NCBI RefSeq assembly: GCF_007750855.1
Contig: NZ_CP036291.1
Span: 4,154,001 to 4,218,000, forward strand
Length of the DNA stretch: 64,000 nucleotides
Reading direction: 5' to 3'
Source: Pirellulimonas nuda
Lineage (GTDB): Bacteria > Planctomycetota > Planctomycetia > Pirellulales > Lacipirellulaceae
Positions 20,062 to 27,960 of the stretch are shown piece by piece. How positions within the stretch are numbered: position 1 is the first letter of the stretch; every line of letters starts with the position of its first letter. Under the pieces are notes generated by a model. The model was not told where the DNA came from. It was given only the letters and a program-made list of their open reading frames with translations, and did not search any database. A program made the translations under genes and the position numbers.

Positions 20062-21342
20062 ATGAATCTCCTCGACGACCTCCGCTGGCGTGGCCTAGTC
20101 CATCAGACGACCGACGACGCCGGCCTGGGCGCGTGGCTCGACGCCAAACCGCGTGTGCTGTACTGCGGCTTCGACCCCACGGCAGACAGCCTGCACGTGG
20201 GCAGCCTGTTGCCGCTGCTGCTGCTGCGGCGGTTCCAGCGGGCCGGGCACCAGCCGATCGCCGTGGTGGGTGGCGCTACGGGGATGATCGGCGACCCCAG
20301 CGGCAAGAGCGCCGAACGCAACCTGCAATCCCCCGAGCAGCTCGCGGCCAACGTAGCGGGGCTCCGCGCGCAGATGAGCGGCTACCTCGACTTCGACGCC
20401 CCTCAGCGGCCCGCGCTGCTGGTGAACAACGCGGACTGGACCGCGCCGATGACCTTCTTGGAGTTCTTGCGCGACGTCGGCAAGAACTTCCCCATCGGCA
20501 TGATGCTGGCCAAAGACTCCGTCAAGAGCCGGCTAGAGCGCGACGACACGGGGATGAGCTACACCGAGTTCAGCTACATGCTGCTGCAGGCGTACGACTT
20601 TGTGCACCTCAACCGCACGCTGGGCTGCGAGCTGCAGGTCGGCGGCAGCGACCAATGGGGCAACATCACGGCCGGTATCGACCTGGGCCGGCGGATGAAC
20701 GGCGCGTCGCTGCAAGGGATGACCTGCCCGCTGCTCACGAAGAGCGACGGCTCGAAGATGGGCAAGACGGAGCAGGGCGCGGTGTGGCTCGACCCGCGCC
20801 GCACCAGCCCGTACCAGTTCTACCAGTACTGGGTGAACGTAGACGACGCCGACGTGAGCCCCTGCCTGCGGATGCTCACCGAGCTGCCGCGTGAGGAGAT
20901 CGAAGCGCTCGACGCGGACCGCGCGGCGAGCGCGGCGGCCCGCCAGAGCCAGCGCCGGCTCGCCGAGACGCTGACCCGGTTGGTCCACGGCGACGCCGGG
21001 CTTGCGACCGCCCGCAAGGCGACCGAGGTCTTCTTCGGGGCGGAGATCAGCGACCTGGACGACGGCGTGCTGGCGGACATCTTTGCCGACGTCCCCAGCC
21101 AGCAGCTCCCCGCCACCCAGTTGGCGGGCGACGGCCTGAACGTGCTGGACGCGCTGGTCACCTCGACCCTGGCCAAGAGCAAGGCGGAAGCCCGCCGCGC
21201 CGTGGAGCAGGGAGGCGCCTACGTGAACAACCGCCGCGTCGAGAGCCCCCAGGCCCAGCTCACCACGGCCGACCTGGCGAGCGACACGGTGATGGTGCTC
21301 CGCAGCGGCAAAAAGCGTTACGCCCTGCTCCGTTTTCAGTAG
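20062..21342 (+). CDS. tyrS: Tyrosyl-tRNA synthetase
   Basis: 426-residue class I synthetase that charges tRNA-Tyr. The HIGH-type motif is HVGSLLPL in YCGFDPTADSLHVGS. The KMSKS-type loop is KMGKT in SDGSKMGKTEQG. Tyrosine-binding residues lie in SYMLLQAYDFVHL and QVGGSDQWGNI. The C-terminus contains an S4 RNA-binding domain (KSKAEARRAVEQGGAYVNNR). Length and order match bacterial TyrRS of the E. coli type. It is followed by a large repeat-filled spacer. Confidence 0.97.
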   Translation: MNLLDDLRWRGLVHQTTDDAGLGAWLDAKPRVLYCGFDPTADSLHVGSLLPLLLLRRFQRAGHQPIAVVGGATGMIGDPSGKSAERNLQSPEQLAANVAGLRAQMSGYLDFDAPQRPALLVNNADWTAPMTFLEFLRDVGKNFPIGMMLAKDSVKSRLERDDTGMSYTEFSYMLLQAYDFVHLNRTLGCELQVGGSDQWGNITAGIDLGRRMNGASLQGMTCPLLTKSDGSKMGKTEQGAVWLDPRRTSPYQFYQYWVNVDDADVSPCLRMLTELPREEIEALDADRAASAAARQSQRRLAETLTRLVHGDAGLATARKATEVFFGAEISDLDDGVLADIFADVPSQQLPATQLAGDGLNVLDALVTSTLAKSKAEARRAVEQGGAYVNNRRVESPQAQLTTADLASDTVMVLRSGKKRYALLRFQ

Positions 21343-21344
21343 GC

Positions 21345-21685
21345 CGCCGGACGGACGGAAACCGCCACGACGCCACGAGCGCCAAGGACGCCACAACTGA
21401 CGGGACGGAAAAAGGGAACCGCCAAGGACGCCAAGAGCGCGGAGAAGGAAAATAGATAGGATCGAGCTGATCTTTCTTTGGGCATTGACGGGGGAGCGCT
21501 CTCATCGCCGGACAAAAGCGTTGATTCAACCTCCTCCCTTCCTGTTCATCCCGTAAATCCTGTCTCATACCGCGTCCGTCTTGGCGCTTCTTGGCGATCT
21601 TGGCGGTTCCCTTTTCCGCCCGTCGTGGCGTCCTTGGCGCTCGTGGCGTCTTGGCGGTTCCCTCTGTCCGTCCGCGGTCAATCCT
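21345..21685. repeat. Long inverted-repeat intergenic element (GCCAAGGACGCC family), copy B
   Basis: The ~420-bp spacer between tyrS and the ABC ATPase is mostly this element. The left arm (about 21350-21447) starts GACGGACGGAAACCGCCACG and carries several CGCCAAGGACGCC units. The right arm (about 21566-21681) carries the complementary GGCGTCTTGGCGGTTCCCTC and ends CTGTCCGTCCGCGG. Arms of ~100 bp could pair around a ~120-bp centre. It matches copy A at 18186-18435. No gene is seen in it. Confidence 0.7.
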
Positions 21686-21762
21686 TGCCAGCGGAAAACC
21701 GGGCACTTATCATGGCGGGTCTAGGTTCCGCGGCGTTTTCGCTCTGATTCATGAGGCGATTG

Positions 21763-22656
21763 ATGGCTTCTCAGCCGGTTGTTGAGACCCGGGCTCTGTC
21801 GAAGGTCTACCGAGACTTCTGGGGCCGATCGAAGGTGCGCGCCCTCAAGGCGCTCGACCTTGAGGTCAACCAGGGCGAGATTTTTGGCCTGCTCGGCCCC
21901 AACGGGTCGGGCAAGACCACCACCATCAAGCTGGTGCTGGGGCTGCTGTTCCCCACCGACGGCCAGGCGTTGGTGTTCGGCAAAGACGCCACCGACGTCA
22001 CCAAGAACGAACGCATCGGGTACCTGCCCGAAGAGTCGTACCTGTACAAGTTCCTCAATGCCGAGGAGACGCTCGACTTCTACGGCCGGCTGTTCGACAT
22101 CCCGGCCGACGTCCGGCGTGAGCGGATCGAGAAGCTGCTGAAGATGGTGCAGATCGACCACGCCCGCAAACGGCAGCTCCGCGAGTACTCCAAGGGCATG
22201 ACGCGGCGGATCGGGCTGGCCCAAGCGCTGATCAACGACCCGGAGCTGGTGCTGCTGGACGAGCCGACCAGCGGGCTCGACCCGCTGGGGACCCGCGACA
22301 TGAAGGACATGATCCTCGGCCTCCGCGACCAGGGGAAAACCGTGATCATGTGCAGCCACCTGCTGGCCGACGTGCAGGACGTGTGCGACCGGATCGCGAT
22401 CCTCCACCAGGGAGAGCTCAAGGAGCTGGGCCGGGTGGACGAGCTGCTGACCGTGGCCGACGTGACGCAGATCAAGGCGCGGAACATGTCCGTCGACTGC
22501 CAGAACGAGGTCCGCAGCGTGCTGGAGCGGCACCACTCCGAACTGCTGTCGATGGACAACCCGACCACCACGCTGGAAGACCTGTTCCTGTCGATCGTGC
22601 GAGACAGCGAAGCCAGGCCCGGCCGCCGCGTGGTGGCCGACGCAAAAGACGCCTAA
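21763..22656 (+). CDS. ABC transporter ATP-binding protein
   Basis: About 297 residues, ATPase of an ABC-2 type exporter. Walker [17 protein letters not shown], signature [15 protein letters not shown] (a SGG-like C loop), Walker [14 protein letters not shown] and the H-loop histidine in VIMCSHLL are all present, so it should hydrolyse ATP. The start at 21763 has GAGG six bases upstream; an in-frame ATG at 21751 would add four residues. It precedes the permease at 22902 and the anchored protein at 24740. Together they look like one transport unit, although a palindromic element separates the first two genes. The cargo is unknown. Confidence 0.95.
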   Translation: MASQPVVETRALSKVYRDFWGRSKVRALKALDLEVNQGEIFGLLGPNGSGKTTTIKLVLGLLFPTDGQALVFGKDATDVTKNERIGYLPEESYLYKFLNAEETLDFYGRLFDIPADVRRERIEKLLKMVQIDHARKRQLREYSKGMTRRIGLAQALINDPELVLLDEPTSGLDPLGTRDMKDMILGLRDQGKTVIMCSHLLADVQDVCDRIAILHQGELKELGRVDELLTVADVTQIKARNMSVDCQNEVRSVLERHHSELLSMDNPTTTLEDLFLSIVRDSEARPGRRVVADAKDA

Positions 22657-22664
22657 CCAACGAT

Positions 22665-22836
22665 GGCCACGAAAAGGCACAAACAAGCACAAAGAAAGAG
22701 GAACACGATCGGGTGCGACGCAGCATAGGCGGATTCGCCCTTCACGTTGATCTCGAAGGCGACCGTAGCATGCGATCGCGATGCGCCCTACCGACGCTTC
22801 TTTCCTTTTTGTGCTTTTTTGTGCCTTTTCGTGGCC
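22665..22836. repeat. 172-bp MITE-like palindromic element inside the ABC operon
   Basis: The terminal arms are nearly perfect inverted repeats of ~35 bp: GGCCACGAAAAGGCACAAAC at 22665 and its complement ending GTGCCTTTTCGTGGCC at 22836. An inner pair (GGGTGCGACGCAGCAT and ATGCGATCGCGATGCGCCC) makes the whole unit fold on itself. It has no coding capacity. The arms are of the CCACGAAGGCACAAAG type seen again near 43,014. Confidence 0.7.
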
Positions 22837-22901
22837 AACGTCCGTTGACCCAGAGTTATCAAAGATCGCCGCCACGCCTTTAACGCCCGGCCTACTCGTC
22901 G

Positions 22902-24743
22902 ATGGTTGTTGAAAACGAAATCACTTCTTTCTTCGGGTGGCTGCTCCCTTCCACAGGGGCCAACCCGTCGCCCGGCGCGCTGCTGCTGTTTCTGCTGATC
23001 GTCGCCATCTTGGCGGTGCTGGCGCTGGTGGGGGGCTACCTGGTGAGCCTGGTCCGCCACGGGCCGCTCAAGGCGGGCGACCTGGTGTACCGCACCCTTG
23101 CCGCCAGCGTTCAGGAGGCGACGCACCTGTCGCCGCGTCGGGTCATGGCGCTGGCCGGGCTGGCGATCAAGGAGGCTCTCCGCCGCCGGGTGTTGGTGGC
23201 GCTGGGGGTGTTTGTCATTGTGCTGGTGTTCGCCGCGTGGTTCCTCAAGAACGACTACCGCGACCCGGTGGGGCTGTACCTGAGCGTCGTGTTTAACGCC
23301 AGCACGTTCCTGACGCTGGTGGTGGCGCTGGTGCTCAGCACGTTTAGCCTGCCGGGCGACTTCAAGAGCAAGACCATCTACACGGTGGTCACCAAGCCGG
23401 TCCGCCCCGCCGAGATCGTGCTCGGCCGGATCGTCGGGTTCGCCGCGATCGGCACGATGCTGATGGTGGTGATGGGGGCGTTGGGCTACATATTCGTCGT
23501 CCGCTCGCTGGACCACACCCACCTGGTAGAGCTGGCGACGCTGTCGAACGTGACCGACGCGGCGGGCGAAACGGTCGGCAAGCAGGGGCAGACCTCCGTC
23601 GACCTGTTCCACCGACACGAGCTGGTGATCGACGCCGACGGCCAAGGCGAGGCCCTGTCGGCCAACGGCCACACGCACCGCGTGACGCCCCAGGGGGACG
23701 GCTATGTGCTCTCGAGCCCCGAGGGGCTGATCCAGGCCCGGGTGCCCCAGCGGGGCGAGATCACCTTCCTCGACCGCCAGGGGGTCGCCAAGTCGAAGGG
23801 GATCAGCGTCGGCAAGGAGTGGGCCTACCGCAGCTACATCGACGGCGGCACCAAAGCGGCCGCGATCTGGACGTTCGACAACGTCACCCCCGCGGTCCTG
23901 ATCGAGGACGAGTCGGGGGCCCAGTCGCTGCCGATCGAACTCTTGGTCCGCGTCTTCCGTAGCTTTAAGGGAGACGTCAACCGCGGAATCCTGGGGAGCA
24001 TCCGGCTCCGCAACCCCGACAACCCGGAGCTGCAGAGCGAAGAGATCACCTTCACCGCCCGCGACTACTCGATCGAGCGGTACGACATCCCCCGCGCCCA
24101 GTTCGCCCAGGTGGACGGGCAGCGGAAGGCGGTCGACCTGATCGACGACCTCACCACGGAGGACGGCCGGCTGGAGGTGGTGGTGCAGTGCTTGGAGGGG
24201 GGCCACTACTTCGGCTTCGCCCGGGCGGACATGTTTATCCGCCGCCCGGACGCCAGCCCGCTGATGAACTTCGTCAAGGCGACCATCATCGCCTGGGTGC
24301 AGATGGTGATTGTGGTGGCGATCGGAGTGGCGGCCAGCACCTTCCTCAGCGGGCCGATCGCGTTGTTGTTTACCGTGGCGTTCTTGGTGCTTGGCTACAA
24401 CCGCGAGTACTTTGTCGAGATCGCTACCGAGAAGTCGTTCGGCGGCGGGCCGATTGAATCGCTGGTCCGACTGGTGACGCAAAAGAACGTGATGACCCCC
24501 TTCGACCGCAGCCCCCAGATCGCCTTGATGGAGCGCATCGACGACGGCCTGGAAGGGATCATGTGGGCCGTGGCCCAGATGGTGCCCGACCTCCCAGCGC
24601 TCAGCGCCGCCAGCTACGTCTCGGACGGCTTCGACATCCCCTGGGCGATGGTCGGCCGGGCGGTCGCCCTGATGCTGGCGTACGTCGTGGGCCTGTCGGC
24701 CGCCGGGTACTTCTTCTTCCGAACCCGTGAGGTGGCCCGTTGA
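22902..24743 (+). CDS. ABC-2 type transporter permease
   Basis: 613-residue membrane protein. Hydrophobic helices lie near the N-terminus (ALLLFLLIVAILAVLALVGGYLV), at about 100-130, 135-160 and 180-210 (including IVGFAAIGTMLMVVMGALGYIFVV), and at the C-terminus (WVQMVIVVAIGVAASTFL, ALLFTVAFLVLGY, AVALMLAYVVGLSAAGYFFF). Between the two sets is a ~260-residue non-membrane region rich in beta strands, probably extracytoplasmic. This fits an ABC-2/GldG-like permease with a large insert. The partner ATPase is upstream. The stop codon overlaps the TTG start of the next gene by 4 bases (TTGA). Confidence 0.85.
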   Translation: MVVENEITSFFGWLLPSTGANPSPGALLLFLLIVAILAVLALVGGYLVSLVRHGPLKAGDLVYRTLAASVQEATHLSPRRVMALAGLAIKEALRRRVLVALGVFVIVLVFAAWFLKNDYRDPVGLYLSVVFNASTFLTLVVALVLSTFSLPGDFKSKTIYTVVTKPVRPAEIVLGRIVGFAAIGTMLMVVMGALGYIFVVRSLDHTHLVELATLSNVTDAAGETVGKQGQTSVDLFHRHELVIDADGQGEALSANGHTHRVTPQGDGYVLSSPEGLIQARVPQRGEITFLDRQGVAKSKGISVGKEWAYRSYIDGGTKAAAIWTFDNVTPAVLIEDESGAQSLPIELLVRVFRSFKGDVNRGILGSIRLRNPDNPELQSEEITFTARDYSIERYDIPRAQFAQVDGQRKAVDLIDDLTTEDGRLEVVVQCLEGGHYFGFARADMFIRRPDASPLMNFVKATIIAWVQMVIVVAIGVAASTFLSGPIALLFTVAFLVLGYNREYFVEIATEKSFGGGPIESLVRLVTQKNVMTPFDRSPQIALMERIDDGLEGIMWAVAQMVPDLPALSAASYVSDGFDIPWAMVGRAVALMLAYVVGLSAAGYFFFRTREVAR

Positions 24744-26512
24744 ACGAACGCACAACGCTGTACCGCAAGCTGGCGTACGTGGGCATTATCCTGGCGCTGC
24801 TGTTCCCGCTGAACTGGCTCGCGGCGCCGCAGACGCGCGACAGCCCCGGCGGCAAGTTGGCGCAGATCCGCGAGCAGGAAGACCTGGGACAGGGAGACCT
24901 GGGCGAGATCGACCCCGCCAGCGAGGCGGCCAAGCTGGCCACGTTCGGCCTCCGAGGCGTCGCGGCGCAGTTTCTCTGGAATCAGGCCATCGAATACAAA
25001 AGGACCGAGAACTGGACCGCGCTGACCGCCACGCTCGAGCAGTTGGCCAAGCTGCAGCCGAACTTCCTCAGCTTCTGGGAGTTCCAGTCGTGGAACCTGG
25101 CGTACAACGTGTCGACGGAGTTCGACGACTACCACGACCGCTACTACTACGTCCGCCGCGGCATCCAGTTCCTTGAGCAGGGGCTGCGCTACAACCGCGC
25201 CAACCCCAAGCTGCTGTGGGACATGGGCTGGACGGTGGGCCACAAGATCGGCCGCGCCGACGAGAAAGAGCAGTACCGCCGGCTCTTCAAGGCGGACGAC
25301 CAGTTCCACCCCGAAGACCGCCCCCCCGCCCAGCGCGACAACTGGCTGGTCTCGCGCGACTACTACGAGCAGGCGATCGAGGCGGCCGACTCCGGCAAGG
25401 GCTACGGCAAGAAGAGCCCCGTGCTGTTCTACGACGGCCCCGGCAAGAGCCAGATGAACTACGCCGAAGCCGTGGAAGACGAGGGCCGCTTCGAGACCGG
25501 TCTGGCCGCTTGGCGTGTCGCGGAAGACGACTGGCGGACCTTCGGCCAGCGCCCCGTCGAGCACTCGACCGGGGTGATCCTGCACCTGGCCGACGAGCCC
25601 TACCTCACCGACCGCGTGGCGCAGCTCACCAAGGAGCTCGAAGGCATGGCGCCCGGCCTGCGTGAAGAGCTGGTCGAGCAGCGTCGCCAGAAGCTGACCG
25701 AGGCCGAGCGCGTCGCCATCGACACCCCCGAGGCCGCCCGCACCACGGAGCAGTTCGACCTGGCCTACCAGGCCCAATCCGCGATCAAGGTGTCCGGCAA
25801 AGACCTGGCCGAGGCGATCGCCAAGAAGACCCCCTCCGAGCGGCGCAAGGCGCTGGCGCTGGCCGACGAGTTGGCCCGGGCCGAGATCCAACTGCGTTAC
25901 ACCGACAGCTACAAAGACACGTCGAACTACGACTACTGGATGACCCGGGCGATGTTCGAGCAGACGCCCGAAGCGGTCGAAGCCCGCAAGCTGATCTTCC
26001 AGGGCCGCAAGACCGCCAAGGAAGAGTTCGACGTGATCGCCGCCGCGGACTACTACCGCCGGGGGCTGGAGAAGTGGCGGGTGGTGCTGGACGCGTTCCC
26101 CGAGCTCTGGGACCCCGACGGCACGACGGGCGACGACGTGATGCAGTTGATCCTGGAGTACAACAAGCTGCTGGAGTCGAACGACCAGACCCTGCCCGAC
26201 GACTTCCCGCTGTGGCAGATCGTGGAAGACTTCGACGCCGAGCAAGACCTCGCGCAGCAGCTCGCAGAGCACAAGCAGCGGACGGCGGGAGGAGCCAAGC
26301 CGGCCGAAGAGAAGACGCCGGCTGACGAAGCGAAGCCCGAGCCGAAGCCCGAGCCGAATCAAGTCGACGAGCAGCCGTCCGAAGAGCAGCCGACTGAGGA
26401 AAACAAGGCCGAGCCCAAGCAGCCCGAAGAGTCCCAAGCCGACGCGTCACCCGAAGACGCGCCAGGCGCGGACACGTCTGAGGCGGACCAAGAAAGCTCG
26501 GACGACAAGTAA
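24740..26512 (+). CDS. Membrane-anchored protein coupled to the ABC permease
   Basis: 590-residue protein starting with TTG inside the permease stop (TTGA overlap), with GAGGT 6-7 bases upstream. One N-terminal transmembrane helix (LAYVGIILALLFPLNWLAAP) anchors a large, mostly helical, Tyr/Asp/Glu-rich domain outside the membrane; TPR-like helices are possible (residues ~70-180). The tail from about residue 510 is a low-complexity acidic Pro/Glu/Lys region. I do not recognise a catalytic motif. Tight coupling suggests it is a structural or substrate-handling partner of the transporter. Similar proteins next to ABC permeases appear to be planctomycete-specific (inference). Confidence 0.75.
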   Translation: MNERTTLYRKLAYVGIILALLFPLNWLAAPQTRDSPGGKLAQIREQEDLGQGDLGEIDPASEAAKLATFGLRGVAAQFLWNQAIEYKRTENWTALTATLEQLAKLQPNFLSFWEFQSWNLAYNVSTEFDDYHDRYYYVRRGIQFLEQGLRYNRANPKLLWDMGWTVGHKIGRADEKEQYRRLFKADDQFHPEDRPPAQRDNWLVSRDYYEQAIEAADSGKGYGKKSPVLFYDGPGKSQMNYAEAVEDEGRFETGLAAWRVAEDDWRTFGQRPVEHSTGVILHLADEPYLTDRVAQLTKELEGMAPGLREELVEQRRQKLTEAERVAIDTPEAARTTEQFDLAYQAQSAIKVSGKDLAEAIAKKTPSERRKALALADELARAEIQLRYTDSYKDTSNYDYWMTRAMFEQTPEAVEARKLIFQGRKTAKEEFDVIAAADYYRRGLEKWRVVLDAFPELWDPDGTTGDDVMQLILEYNKLLESNDQTLPDDFPLWQIVEDFDAEQDLAQQLAEHKQRTAGGAKPAEEKTPADEAKPEPKPEPNQVDEQPSEEQPTEENKAEPKQPEESQADASPEDAPGADTSEADQESSDDK

Positions 26513-26809
26513 CCCGCGAGCCGGGGCGTCCCCGCCCCCGGCGCGTCTCCATCCGCTTCGCCACACGCTTCACTCCGTACGCCACACGTAGTGGCCAGGG
26601 TTTTCGCAGTTGCGCCGGGGCCGGGGACGGCCCGGCTGGCTTGCCTGCTTTGGCAGCGGCGCCGGCGCCCGCAAAGGGGGCGCAGAGCGCCCCATCTCGA
26701 CTACCGGCAATCTTTCGCTCCGGTTGAGCCGCGCGATCGGTCGATAGGTGATGAGGAGTATCCTCGTACCGACCGAATCCCGGCCCTTCGAACCACGGAG
26801 CCGCTGCCT
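26513..26809. other. Intergenic region with GC-rich repeat and nested hairpin before the WD40 gene
   Basis: 297 bp. At 26523-26545 it holds the exact inverted copy of the 23-bp repeat at 17160-17182. At 26737-26776 a nested hairpin forms: outer TCGGTCG (26737-26743) with CGACCGA (26770-26776), inner GAGGA (26753-26757) with TCCTC (26761-26765). The hairpin is only ~34 bp upstream of the assigned GTG start and could affect translation of the WD40 gene. No gene is supported here, although the frame is open. Confidence 0.5.
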
Positions 26810-27820
26810 GTGGCCACCTCTCGACTCGTGCTAGCGGCTGCCTGCTGGATGCTGCTGGCCTGCCCCCTCTGGGCAGGCGGGGCGCTCCGCGTCCTGATCG
26901 CCCCCGAAGCAAGCGACCACACCCAACCGGTCGTCACCGCGGTAGCCATTAGCGCCGACGGCGGCGCCGTGGTCTCTGGCGGCGACGACCACAAGATCCG
27001 CGTCTGGAACGCCGCGAGCGGCGAGCAGCTTCTCGTCATGGAGGGTCACCAGGACTGGGTCCGCGACCTACGCATCGCGCCCACGGGCGACCGCCTGGCC
27101 TCGGTCGCCAACGACGGCTCGTTCCGGCTGTGGTCGCTCGGCGACGGTCGGCTGCAGCGCGAAAGCCAGCTCTCTTGCGACACGCTCGCCTCGGTGTCGT
27201 TCCACCCCAACGGCGAGCAGGCCGTGACCACAGGGTTCGGCGCCCCGGCCCGCCTGCACAACCTGTCGGCCGACGGGCCGGGCGAGTCGTACGCCTGCCC
27301 CTGCCGCGACATGCGGTGCTGCACGGTCTCTCCCAACGGCCAGCTCATGGCGGCCGCGGGCCGCAGCGGCGTGGTGCGGCTGTGGCCGATTGCTAGCGGC
27401 GGCGCGGCACGTGACCTTGCGGCCGGCGGGCGACGCATCTACTGTCTCGCGTTTTCGCCCCAGAGCGATCGGATCGCCGTCGCCGGCGACGACTCTATCG
27501 TGCGGATATTCGACGCTACCCTCGGAGACGTGGTGATGGAGCTCCCGGCCCGCCCCGCTAAGGTCCGCACGGCGCTGTTCCTGGACAGCGACCGCCTGGC
27601 CACGGCCGGCACGGACAACGCCATCACGGTTTGGGACCTCAAGAGCCGCGTGCCCACGCACCGCCTCACCGGGCACACGGGCACGGTAACCTCGCTTGCC
27701 TGGGCGCCCCAGACGGGCCGGCTGGCCTCCGGCAGCTACGACACCACCGTCCGGGTGTGGGACCTGAACCAGCAAGCCGTCAACCAAACCGCCAAGGCCG
27801 ACCCCGCTACAACCCGCTGA
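26810..27820 (+). CDS. Exported seven-bladed WD40 beta-propeller protein
   Basis: 336 residues from a GTG start at 26810, chosen because GGAG lies at 26797-26800 and the product then opens with a signal peptide (TSRLVLAAACWMLLACPLWAGG). The rest is seven WD40 repeats, enough for one closed propeller. Canonical blade ends are IRVWNAASGEQ, FRLWSLGDG, ARLHNLSADG, VRLWPIASG, VRIFDATLG, ITVWDLKSR and VRVWDLNQQ. A Cys-rich strand in blade 4 (YACPCRDMRCCTV) is unusual and may bind metal or form disulfides. It is probably an exported protein-interaction scaffold. It is followed 140 bp later by the LEPR-XLL gene. Confidence 0.85.
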   Translation: MATSRLVLAAACWMLLACPLWAGGALRVLIAPEASDHTQPVVTAVAISADGGAVVSGGDDHKIRVWNAASGEQLLVMEGHQDWVRDLRIAPTGDRLASVANDGSFRLWSLGDGRLQRESQLSCDTLASVSFHPNGEQAVTTGFGAPARLHNLSADGPGESYACPCRDMRCCTVSPNGQLMAAAGRSGVVRLWPIASGGAARDLAAGGRRIYCLAFSPQSDRIAVAGDDSIVRIFDATLGDVVMELPARPAKVRTALFLDSDRLATAGTDNAITVWDLKSRVPTHRLTGHTGTVTSLAWAPQTGRLASGSYDTTVRVWDLNQQAVNQTAKADPATTR

Positions 27821-27840
27821 CGAAGGACGCTTGCGCGTCT

Positions 27841-27865
27841 GGCTGTCAGCGATCGGCTGACAGCC
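27841..27865. repeat. Perfect 10-bp-arm palindrome after the WD40 gene
   Basis: GGCTGTCAGC and GCTGACAGCC around a GATCG loop, 20 bp after the WD40 stop. No T run follows, so it is a weak terminator candidate. Part of the sequence recurs in imperfect form at about 27910-27930 (CTGACGGCCGATCGC). Confidence 0.5.
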
Positions 27866-27960
27866 GTCGGCTTGAAGAACGCGACCCGAGAACATGGCTG
27901 AAGGCTGAACGCTGACGGCCGATCGCTAAGCACCTACTACGGGCTTTCAGGAGGAAACCT

